Of a stretch of DNA of 41,876 nucleotides, positions 6,636 through 12,614 are shown piece by piece; position 1 is the stretch's first letter, and each line of letters opens with the position of its first letter. The stretch is taken from contig CAZNOX010000017.1 of NCBI GenBank assembly GCA_964574875.1, positions 1-41,876 of the forward strand, written 5' to 3'. Made by a program: the position numbers and the translations under genes. Origin of the DNA: DSCS01 sp035391585. Lineage in GTDB: Bacteria > Macinerneyibacteriota > Macinerneyibacteria > Macinerneyibacteriales > DSCS01. The notes under the pieces were generated by a model. The model had not been told where the DNA came from. It ran no database searches and saw nothing but the letters and a program-made list of their open reading frames with translations.

Positions 6636-7866
6636 AGCGTTTGAACAGAAGGACACCGTTGTGTCCGCCGAATCCGAAAGAGTTGCTCAAGCCGTAAGTG
6701 ATATCCGCTTCTGCATTCTTTCCGGGAATATAGTTCAAATCGCATTCATCATCGGGATTTTCCAGGTTCATGGTCTGATGGAAAAGACCTTTTTGAAGAG
6801 AGAGAGCCGTGACGATCCCTTCCACAGCACCGGCTGCTCCAAGGAGATGTCCTGTCATGGATTTGGTCGAATTGACAAGCAGCTTTTTGGCATGAGTTCC
6901 GAAAAGCGCCTTGATCGCCCGTGTCTCAATGACATCATTCAACTCTGTCGATGTTCCGTGAGCATTGATATACCCCACATCTTCAGGGGTGATACCCGCG
7001 TCTTTGATTGCAGCCCGCATGGCGCGGACAGCCCCGCTGCCGTTATCTTCCGGCGCTGTAATATGATAGGCATCTCCGGACGCCCCGTATCCCACGACTT
7101 CTCCATAGATCCTTGCTCCTCTTTTCAGAGCATGCTCCAGTTCTTCGAGAACCAGGATCCCGGCTCCTTCTCCGATGACAAACCCGTCACGGTCCCTGTC
7201 AAAGGGGCGGGACGCCTTTTGGGGTTCATCATTTCGGGTGGAAAGGGCTTTCATCGCCGTAAATCCGCCCACACCCAGAGGGATGACAGGAGCTTCTGCT
7301 CCGCCTGATATGATGACATCCGCCTGTCCTCTCTGAATGGTCTTGAAGGCTTCACCAATGGAATGGGTCGCTGTAGCACACGCTGTCACAACACAGAAAT
7401 TGGGGCCCTTGGCACCTGTATATATGGATATCTGCCCGGCCAGGATATTGGGGATCATCATGGGGATGAAGAGAGGGGAAAGGCGGCGGGGCCCCTTTTC
7501 CACCAGGATGGAATGCTGATCACACAGGGTCTGCATTCCTCCGATCCCTGATCCCACAACGACACCCACTCTGTGGGCATTGGATTCATCAATGGTTAAT
7601 TTGGCATCCTCAATGGCTTTACAAGAGGCAACGAGACCATATTGAACAAATTGATCCATTCTCCGGGCATCTTTCGCGTCGATATAACCCTCAATGGAAA
7701 AATCATTGACCAGCCCTGCGATCTTCGATGAAAACTCTTCCGTGTCAAAGCGGTCGATGAGCCGGACACCGGATTTCCCGGCTAAAAGATTTTCCCATAG
7801 AGTCTCTATCTCGTTTCCGAGCGGGGTAACAACTCCCATACCCGTGATTACAACTCTGTTTGCCAT
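6625..7866 (-). CDS. fabF: Beta-ketoacyl-ACP synthase II
   Basis: 413 residues, normal length. It condenses malonyl-ACP with acyl-ACP in fatty-acid elongation. The thiolase-fold landmarks are present: start VVITGMGVVTPLGN, active-site Cys in VVTACATATHSIGEAF, first His in NAHGTSTELND, second His in STKSMTGHLLGAAGAVE, and the C-terminal SNSFGFGGHNGVLLF. The nucleophile motif reads CATAT rather than the commoner CATGT. The ribosome site is GGAGGAG ahead of the start at 7866. It follows acpP after a 69-nt gap that holds a strong hairpin, the only sizeable gap in this operon. Confidence 0.96.
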   Translation of the reverse strand: MANRVVITGMGVVTPLGNEIETLWENLLAGKSGVRLIDRFDTEEFSSKIAGLVNDFSIEGYIDAKDARRMDQFVQYGLVASCKAIEDAKLTIDESNAHRVGVVVGSGIGGMQTLCDQHSILVEKGPRRLSPLFIPMMIPNILAGQISIYTGAKGPNFCVVTACATATHSIGEAFKTIQRGQADVIISGGAEAPVIPLGVGGFTAMKALSTRNDEPQKASRPFDRDRDGFVIGEGAGILVLEELEHALKRGARIYGEVVGYGASGDAYHITAPEDNGSGAVRAMRAAIKDAGITPEDVGYINAHGTSTELNDVIETRAIKALFGTHAKKLLVNSTKSMTGHLLGAAGAVEGIVTALSLQKGLFHQTMNLENPDDECDLNYIPGKNAEADITYGLSNSFGFGGHNGVLLFKRYEE

Positions 7867-7897
7867 ATATGACTCCTCCGATTAGAAAGTTGGCGTA

Positions 7898-7927
7898 GGC
7901 ACAAAGGGGTCGGAGCCCCTTTGTGCC
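7898..7927. promoter_or_regulatory. Perfect 12-bp hairpin between acpP and fabF
   Basis: GGCACAAAGGGG (7898-7909) and CCCCTTTGTGCC (7916-7927) are perfect inverted repeats around a 6-nt loop. In the leftward transcript the hairpin begins 8 nt after the acpP stop codon and is followed by TACGCCAACTTTC, which has no U-tract, so it is not an ordinary intrinsic terminator. It could protect the 3' end of an abundant acpP mRNA, attenuate downstream expression, or be cut by RNase III, whose gene is two places downstream. Confidence 0.85.
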
Positions 7928-7935
7928 GGGTGAGA

Positions 7936-8172
7936 TTATTTATTTTTCTCGATATACTCAACAGCGTCTTTTACTGTCTTGATCTTCTCGGCATCTTCAT
8001 CCTCGATTTTGATACCGAACTCATCTTCCAAAGCCAGAACGAGTTCCATGGTATCCAGAGAGTCAGCGCCAAGATCATCAATGAACGAAGCCGTATCGGT
8101 GATCTCACTCTGTTCTTTGCCCAACTGGCTCGCAACGATCTCTTTTACTTTTTCCAGGATTTCTGCATTCAT
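7936..8172 (-). CDS. acpP: Acyl carrier protein
   Basis: 78 residues, acidic, one four-helix ACP domain. The attachment site FIDDLGADSLDTMELVLALE contains the DSL motif whose serine carries 4'-phosphopantetheine. The start at 8172 (MNAEILEKVKEIV) is chosen because AAGGAGGTG lies 6-8 nt upstream; an upstream in-frame start would add nine non-conserved residues. It carries growing acyl chains for all the Fab enzymes encoded around it. It sits between fabG and fabF as in most bacteria; the hairpin just downstream suggests separate control of its mRNA level. Confidence 0.97.
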   Translation of the reverse strand: MNAEILEKVKEIVASQLGKEQSEITDTASFIDDLGADSLDTMELVLALEDEFGIKIEDEDAEKIKTVKDAVEYIEKNK

Positions 8173-8195
8173 TATCCACACCTCCTTATAGACAA

Positions 8196-8939
8196 TCACA
8201 TAACCATGCCGCCGTCCACGTTGATTACCTGTCCGGTAATGTAGGACGCCAGCTCCGATGCCAAAAATAAAACGACATTGGCAACATCTTCCGGTGTTCC
8301 CATCTTTTTCATGGGAATATTTTGTAAAAACGAATTTTTCACGTCATCACTTAAGACATGGGTCATCTTGGTTTCGATAAATCCGGGAGCCACGGCGTTC
8401 ACCGTGACATTACGCTGCCCGAATTCTTTGGCCAGGCTCTTTGTCAGTCCCAACAGGCCGGCTTTCGATGCCGAATAGTTGGCCTGTCCGGCATTGCCGA
8501 TGAGTCCCACCACAGATGAGATATTGATGATCCGCCCGAAATGGCTCTTGGCCATATCACGGATCACAGCTTTCGATGTGAGATAAGCGCCTGTGAGGTT
8601 CACTGTGAGGACACTGTCCCACTTCTCTTTGTCCATACGCATAAAGAGCATATCCCTGGTGATCCCGGCATTATTGACAAGGATCTCCACGGGGCCTGCT
8701 TCGTTTTTGATCTGCTCCACAGCCTGGCTCACGGATTCTTCAGATGTCACATTGCAGGGGATCCCCAGCACATCGTATCCCTGGTCTTTGAGGCTTTGAA
8801 CGGCTGTGTCCACATCATCTTTGTTGATGTCGGAGATGATGACCCGGGCTTTGGCCCGTGCCAGTGCTTCAGCGATGGCGTATCCGATGCCCCGGGCAGA
8901 CCCGGTCACCAGAGTGACGCGTCCCTCAAGATTTGTCAT
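8196..8939 (-). CDS. fabG: 3-oxoacyl-ACP reductase
   Basis: 247 residues. Short-chain dehydrogenase: N-terminal VTLVTGSARGIGYAIAEAL (TGxxxGIG cofactor loop), NNAG in ILVNNAGITRD, and the catalytic SSVVGLIGNAGQANYSASK stretch with Ser, Tyr and Lys in place, then PGFIETKMT. It reduces 3-ketoacyl-ACP with NADPH. The start at 8939 overlaps the fabD stop (ATGA). The C-terminus ends with YITGQVINVDGGMVM, the usual FabG ending. Confidence 0.96.
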   Translation of the reverse strand: MTNLEGRVTLVTGSARGIGYAIAEALARAKARVIISDINKDDVDTAVQSLKDQGYDVLGIPCNVTSEESVSQAVEQIKNEAGPVEILVNNAGITRDMLFMRMDKEKWDSVLTVNLTGAYLTSKAVIRDMAKSHFGRIINISSVVGLIGNAGQANYSASKAGLLGLTKSLAKEFGQRNVTVNAVAPGFIETKMTHVLSDDVKNSFLQNIPMKKMGTPEDVANVVLFLASELASYITGQVINVDGGMVM

Positions 8940-9853
8940 GACAATACCTCCAAAGCTTTCCCGATTCCCTCGGCTGTATCCGTAGTGACAGATACGGCAT
9001 CTGTTGAAATCCGGCGCACCAGGGCAGAAAGCACGTTCTTCGGTCCGCATTCAGCAAAATGCGTTACACCCTGCTGAAGCATAAATTCCATGCTGTGCAT
9101 CCATTTCACCGGTGAACTGACCTGGGCGATGAGAAGCTCTTTCATCTTTTCCGGGTCCTTCTCCTCCTCCCCTGTCACATTCATGACCACAGGGATCCGG
9201 GGAGCGTGAAACGGGATCGAACGGATCACGTCCGCCAGCTGTTCACCGCTGGCTGCCATGAGCCTGGAATGGAATGCGCCCGAGACATTCAGAGGAAGGA
9301 CCCTCTTGGCTCCGGCTTCTTTACACTCTTCCATACTCTTTTCAACGGCGCTGACCCGTCCGGAAATAACCACTTGTTCTGCTGAATTAAAGTTCGCCAT
9401 GTCAGCACCGTTTCTCCGGCAGATCTCCTCCACCGTCTTGAAATCCATACCGATGACAGCCGCCATGGTTCCCGGCTCCATCTCTCCGGCCCGGGCCATA
9501 AGGGCTCCGCGCTCATTGACGATCGCCAGGGCATCTTCAAAACGCAAGACTCCCGAAGCGGTCAACGCGGCATATTCCCCCAGGCTGTGGCCGGCGGTAA
9601 AATGAAAATCCTGCCCCCGTTGAGAAAGGATCTGAAAAATTCCGTAATCCATGGTCAGAAGAGCGACCTGTGCGTTTTCCGTGGAGCGGAGACTCTCTTC
9701 CGGCCCCTGAAACATCAAAGCCGTCAAGTCGCGCCCCAGAAGGTCGTTCGCCTGATGGCAGAGGTCCCGAAACGAGGGTTCTGTCTCATACAGTGATTGC
9801 CCCATACCCACATATTGGGAACCCTGTCCTGAAAAAAGAGCAGCTTTTTTCAT
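8936..9853 (-). CDS. fabD: Malonyl-CoA:ACP transacylase
   Basis: 305 residues. Start MKKAALFSGQGSQYVGMG (oxyanion GQGSQ), catalytic serine in TAGHSLGEYAAL, the Arg-containing ERGALMARAG segment that binds the malonyl carboxylate, and the catalytic His in SGAFHSRLMA. It loads malonate on ACP. The gene starts 1 nt after the fabH stop and overlaps fabG by 4 nt, with GAGGTGGTGAC as ribosome site overlapping the end of fabH. Confidence 0.96.
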   Translation of the reverse strand: MKKAALFSGQGSQYVGMGQSLYETEPSFRDLCHQANDLLGRDLTALMFQGPEESLRSTENAQVALLTMDYGIFQILSQRGQDFHFTAGHSLGEYAALTASGVLRFEDALAIVNERGALMARAGEMEPGTMAAVIGMDFKTVEEICRRNGADMANFNSAEQVVISGRVSAVEKSMEECKEAGAKRVLPLNVSGAFHSRLMAASGEQLADVIRSIPFHAPRIPVVMNVTGEEEKDPEKMKELLIAQVSSPVKWMHSMEFMLQQGVTHFAECGPKNVLSALVRRISTDAVSVTTDTAEGIGKALEVLS

Positions 9854-9854
9854 G

Positions 9855-10841
9855 TCACCACCTCACCACAACGCTTCCCCATGTCAATCCTCCCCCGAAG
9901 GCGACCATAAGGATGGCATCCCCGGGTTTGATCTTTCCGTCCCGGTTGGCTTCATTCAGCGCGATGGGAATCGTCGCTGAAGAGGAGTTGGCATAGCGGT
10001 CGATGGTGATCTGGACCTTTTCATAGTCCACCTTCAGGCGGTTGGCCAGGGCATCGATAATACGGATATTCGCCTGATGAGGAATCACAAGATCAAGGTC
10101 TTCCTCTTTCAGGCCGGCTCTCTTCAGGGCCTCCACAGAAGCGGATTTCATCACACGCACAGCGTGTTTGAACGTCTCCTGCCCTTCCATGGTGATATAG
10201 TGCATCCCTTTGTCGATGGTCTCGTGTGTGGCGGGATGTAATGTGCCTTCGGCTTCTTTGACGAGAAGATTTCCGTAACGTCCGTCAGCTCCGAGATAGT
10301 TGGACAGGATCCGCCCGCCCTTTTCGTCCTCGGTGGCCTGGAGAATGGCTGCTCCGGCTCCGTCGCCGAAGAGAACACACGTACTGCGGTCTTCCCAGTT
10401 GGTGATCTTGGTGAGTTCTTCCACCCCGATCACGGCGATGGTCTTGTACATCCCTGATTCGATATAGGCCCGCGCCATGGAGAGGCCGTACATAAATCCT
10501 GAACAGGCGGCCGAGACATCCACAGCCGGGATATGGGTAATATGAAGATGTTTTTGAAGCCAGCAGGCGGTGGACGGGAACATGGTGTCCGGGGTCACCG
10601 TCGCAACGATGATATAATCCAGATCTTCTTTGTCCATGCCGATGGAGTCAAGAGCATCTGTCAGGGCATTGGCCGCCAAAACTGAACTTGGTTCATCAGG
10701 GGCTGAAATCCTCCGCTCACGAATGCCCGTGCGCGTCCTGATCCATTCGTCCGTGGTGTCGACGACCTTTTCCAGGTCAAAGTTCGTTACCACCTTCGCC
10801 GGAAGGAAAGCGCCCGTAGCAATGATCTTTGCGTAGGGCAT
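9855..10841 (-). CDS. fabH: Beta-ketoacyl-ACP synthase III
   Basis: 328 residues. It starts fatty-acid synthesis by condensing an acyl-CoA with malonyl-ACP. The catalytic triad is visible: Cys in DVSAACSGFMYGL, His in VIPHQANIRIIDA and Asn in DRYANSSSATIPIAL. The N-terminal VVDTTDEWIRTRTGIRERR is standard. It follows rpmF after 2 nt. In most bacteria plsX lies between rpmF and fabH; it is absent here. If the organism makes branched chains, primers could come from the branched or short acyl-CoAs handled by the Ptb/Buk genes elsewhere in the window, but that is inference. Confidence 0.96.
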   Translation of the reverse strand: MPYAKIIATGAFLPAKVVTNFDLEKVVDTTDEWIRTRTGIRERRISAPDEPSSVLAANALTDALDSIGMDKEDLDYIIVATVTPDTMFPSTACWLQKHLHITHIPAVDVSAACSGFMYGLSMARAYIESGMYKTIAVIGVEELTKITNWEDRSTCVLFGDGAGAAILQATEDEKGGRILSNYLGADGRYGNLLVKEAEGTLHPATHETIDKGMHYITMEGQETFKHAVRVMKSASVEALKRAGLKEEDLDLVIPHQANIRIIDALANRLKVDYEKVQITIDRYANSSSATIPIALNEANRDGKIKPGDAILMVAFGGGLTWGSVVVRW

Positions 10842-10843
10842 TG

Positions 10844-11023
10844 TTATTCTCCGGTGACGACGATTTGTTTCCCTTTATATGTCCCGCATTCATCACAGAC
10901 AGTGTGGGGTTTCTTGAACGCGCCGCACTGTTCGCATTTGACAAGCTTGGGAGCAAAAAGCTTCCAGTGTGTCCTTCTTTTATGTTTCCTCTGTTTTGAT
11001 ACTTTTCTCTTTGGTACTGCCAT
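10844..11023 (-). CDS. rpmF: Ribosomal protein L32
   Basis: 59 residues, read directly from the reverse strand: MAVPKRKVSKQRKHKRRTHW, then a zinc ribbon with CEQC (Cys30, Cys33) and CDEC (Cys43, Cys46), ending IVVTGE. This is the zinc-binding (C+) form of L32. Its ribosome site GGAGGTGAG is formed by the last three sense codons of yceD (GGA GGT GAG), so the two genes are tightly linked. The stop is 2 nt before fabH. Confidence 0.95.
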   Translation of the reverse strand: MAVPKRKVSKQRKHKRRTHWKLFAPKLVKCEQCGAFKKPHTVCDECGTYKGKQIVVTGE

Positions 11024-11025
11024 TT

Positions 11026-11535
11026 CTACTCACCTCCGTATATTGCCTTTTTTATTGATTTCAAGGCACTCCATGCCCCGCCGTCTGTCTCAGGTTCACA
11101 CCCGCAGTCTTTCTTGTTCAGGTTTTGTCCGCATTGCGGGCATAACCCCTTGCAGCTCACATCACAGACAGGCTTCAAGGGCATGTTCACGACGATTTCA
11201 TCCCTCAAAATTTTTCCGATATCAATGACGTGGTCATCGTAAAAAACAAGATCAAGCTCTTCAGCAGCGAGATCCCTTTCCGGTTCAGTGAACTCGGGTC
11301 GGGGCTTCAGCATCAATCGGACCGGAAGATGAAATGAGCGTGTAAACGGCTCCAGGCAACGGGAGCAGTTCAGCCGATAAGTCCCGTTCAGGAAACCTGT
11401 CAGCTCATATCCGCCGGAGATTTCAATGATCTCGCCCTGAAAGGCTGTCGCGCCTTCGACTTCGGGTAGTTCCGGGTCGAAAGTCTCCTCAAGGTGTTTT
11501 GCCTCTTTTTTTACGCTTCCCAGATCAATTCTCAT
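11026..11535 (-). CDS. yceD: YceD/DUF177-family protein upstream of rpmF
   Basis: 169 residues from the ATG at 11535 (MRIDLGSVKKEAKHLEETF). The DUF177 features are YRLNCSRCLEPFTRSFHLPV (CxxC), the EELDLVFYDDHVIDIGKILRDEIVVNMPLKPVC core and the C-terminal CKGLCPQCGQNLNKKDCGC cysteine cluster. The family is found next to rpmF almost everywhere and is linked to rRNA or ribosome synthesis. No Shine-Dalgarno precedes the ATG, and a promoter -10 box lies 9 nt upstream, so the mRNA may be leaderless or nearly so. An in-frame upstream start at 11613 would overlap the promoter and is rejected. It heads the fab operon. Confidence 0.85.
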   Translation of the reverse strand: MRIDLGSVKKEAKHLEETFDPELPEVEGATAFQGEIIEISGGYELTGFLNGTYRLNCSRCLEPFTRSFHLPVRLMLKPRPEFTEPERDLAAEELDLVFYDDHVIDIGKILRDEIVVNMPLKPVCDVSCKGLCPQCGQNLNKKDCGCEPETDGGAWSALKSIKKAIYGGE

Positions 11536-11544
11536 AGAGAAAAG

Positions 11545-11571
11545 AGTATAGATAACCCTATCTATTGTCAA
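11545..11571 (-). promoter_or_regulatory. Promoter of the yceD-rpmF-fab operon
   Basis: Leftward TTGACA (11571-11566), 15-bp spacer, TATACT (11550-11545). Both boxes are excellent, the spacer is short. The ATG follows the -10 after 9 nt and its A is the first purine after the -10, so the transcript is probably leaderless or has only a few untranslated bases. It would serve the whole nine-gene operon to 5005. Confidence 0.65.
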
Positions 11572-11597
11572 GCGAAAAGTAGGGTTTTCACTAAAAA

Positions 11598-11614
11598 AAT
11601 GAACGCTGTTCATT
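11598..11614. promoter_or_regulatory. 17-bp perfect dyad, possible operator
   Basis: AATGAAC-GCT-GTTCATT is a perfect 7-3-7 inverted repeat in the 235-bp space between the divergent yceD and sigma-factor genes, 27 bp upstream of the fab operon -35. It is a plausible binding site for a dimeric regulator of fatty-acid synthesis (a FabR/FapR-like role), but no regulator is identified. The rest of 11536-11770 is AT-rich, with a weaker repeat (CTGTTT-N8-AAACAG) near 11665 and the sigma-gene promoter. Confidence 0.5.
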
Positions 11615-11721
11615 ATAAAGAAGTTATCCTTATTTATAACCTCTTATCTTTTATGAAACATTCTGTTTTTCACTGTAAACAGCATTTGAAGGCCAGCCAA
11701 TAAGTTAGGTGTGACATATTT

Positions 11722-11750
11722 TTGGCACGATGAATGCTTAATAGTATACT
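11722..11750 (+). promoter_or_regulatory. Promoter of the stand-alone sigma factor: sigma-70 and sigma-54 readings overlap
   Basis: TTGGCA (11722-11727), 17-bp spacer, TATACT (11745-11750) is a good sigma-70 promoter, 20 nt before the ATG at 11771. The same DNA, 11722-11738 (TTGGCACGATGAATGCT), matches the sigma-54 -24/-12 consensus YTGGCACGRNNNTTGCW at all but one position. I cannot tell which is used; both could be. Confidence 0.55.
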
Positions 11751-11770
11751 GTGAAACGGAAAGGAGAATT

Positions 11771-12526
11771 ATGATAAAAGACTATTTCCGGGATGTATCC
11801 ACCAAAGACGAAATGACATTCGAAGAGATGAAGGAAATACTCATCAGCGATTCCGTTGAAGAGAAGGACTATAACCGTATTGTGGAGTCAAACCTGAAAC
11901 TGGTGATCTCCATCGCAAAGAAATATGTGAAGAGCGGGATCTCCTTCGAAGACCTGATCCAGGAAGGGAATATCGGCCTGATCAAGGCGGCCAAAAAGTT
12001 CGACCCCTCTCTCGGGTATAAGTTCTCCACCTACTCCTGCTGGTGGATCCGCAACCAGATCGAGAGAGCGATTTACAATAAGAAGAACCTTATCCGCGTC
12101 CCTCTGAACAAGATGCATTCCTATTTTAAATACAAATACAACCCTGAGGAACTCACAGAACTTGAGAAAAAGAAGGGAGCAAAACTGGAGCAGGAGATTC
12201 CGAGCTCCTACTGTTCTCTTGACTCCCCTCTGAAAAACAGAGAGGATTATTCGATTCTGGGAGATATCCTCACCATTGAGGAGAATTCTCCCGAGGACAA
12301 CCTCATGCGTGAAGAATCTCTGACGCTGATCCATAAAGCCATCGAATCTCTTCCCCAGAAGAAGAAATTCATCATCAAATACCGATTCGGTTTTATCGAC
12401 GGCGACAAACACTCTCTTAAAGAGACCGGGGACCTCCTGGGGATCTCCTCGGAAGCGGTGCGTCAGAATGAGATCACAGCGTTCAAGCTGTTAAGAGAGA
12501 ACCTTGTTTCACTGGAACTCCACTAA
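11771..12526 (+). CDS. Sigma-70-family alternative sigma factor (RpoD/RpoS-like, no region 1.1)
   Basis: 251 residues. Region 1.2/2 is obvious: VESNLKLVISIAKKYVKSGISFEDLIQEGNIGLIKAAKKFDPSLGYKFSTYSCWWIRNQIERAI, including the core-binding and -10 recognition helices, followed by VPLNK. Region 3 is short and degenerate (EELTELEKKKGAKLEQE). Region 4 is the C-terminal LPQKKKFIIKYRFG..KHSLKETGDLLGISSEAVRQNEITAFKLLREN helix-turn-helix. The protein starts with DYFRDVSTKDEMTFEEM, like the Y-L-x-D/E-I start of group 2/3 factors. It is too long and too RpoD-like for an ECF factor. The start has AAAGGAGAATT in front. It is monocistronic, bounded by the dual-reading promoter and a bidirectional terminator, and divergent from the fab operon; the stress or state it serves is unknown. 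Confidence 0.85.
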   Translation: MIKDYFRDVSTKDEMTFEEMKEILISDSVEEKDYNRIVESNLKLVISIAKKYVKSGISFEDLIQEGNIGLIKAAKKFDPSLGYKFSTYSCWWIRNQIERAIYNKKNLIRVPLNKMHSYFKYKYNPEELTELEKKKGAKLEQEIPSSYCSLDSPLKNREDYSILGDILTIEENSPEDNLMREESLTLIHKAIESLPQKKKFIIKYRFGFIDGDKHSLKETGDLLGISSEAVRQNEITAFKLLRENLVSLELH

Positions 12527-12555
12527 CCACTCCCATCCAACCCCGTAACACCCAT

Positions 12556-12591
12556 AAAAAAAGGGCGGCACGCAACGGCCGCCCTTTTTTT
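12556..12591. terminator. Bidirectional intrinsic terminator
   Basis: A7, then GGGCGGC (12563-12569), an 8-nt loop, GCCGCCC (12578-12584) and T7. The A- and T-tracts flank a perfect 7-bp GC stem, so it can end both the sigma-factor transcript (+) and the ppiD transcript (-). Confidence 0.9.
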
Positions 12592-12614
12592 GGCTTATCA
12601 GTATAGAGGAGATC

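Noticed and set aside
7898..7927. Intrinsic terminator between acpP and fabF
   Set aside because: No U-tract follows in either strand, and the following fabF and rnc genes have no other promoter that I can see.
11598..11614. LexA (SOS) box
   Set aside because: The half sites GAAC/GTTC are present but spaced by 3 bp, not the 4 bp of the Gram-positive type, and the neighbouring genes are not SOS genes. I keep it only as an unassigned dyad.
11611..11690. Small RNA or peptide in the AT-rich part of the yceD-sigma gap
   Set aside because: A short open frame exists but has no ribosome site or conserved pattern; I found no promoter plus terminator pair around it.
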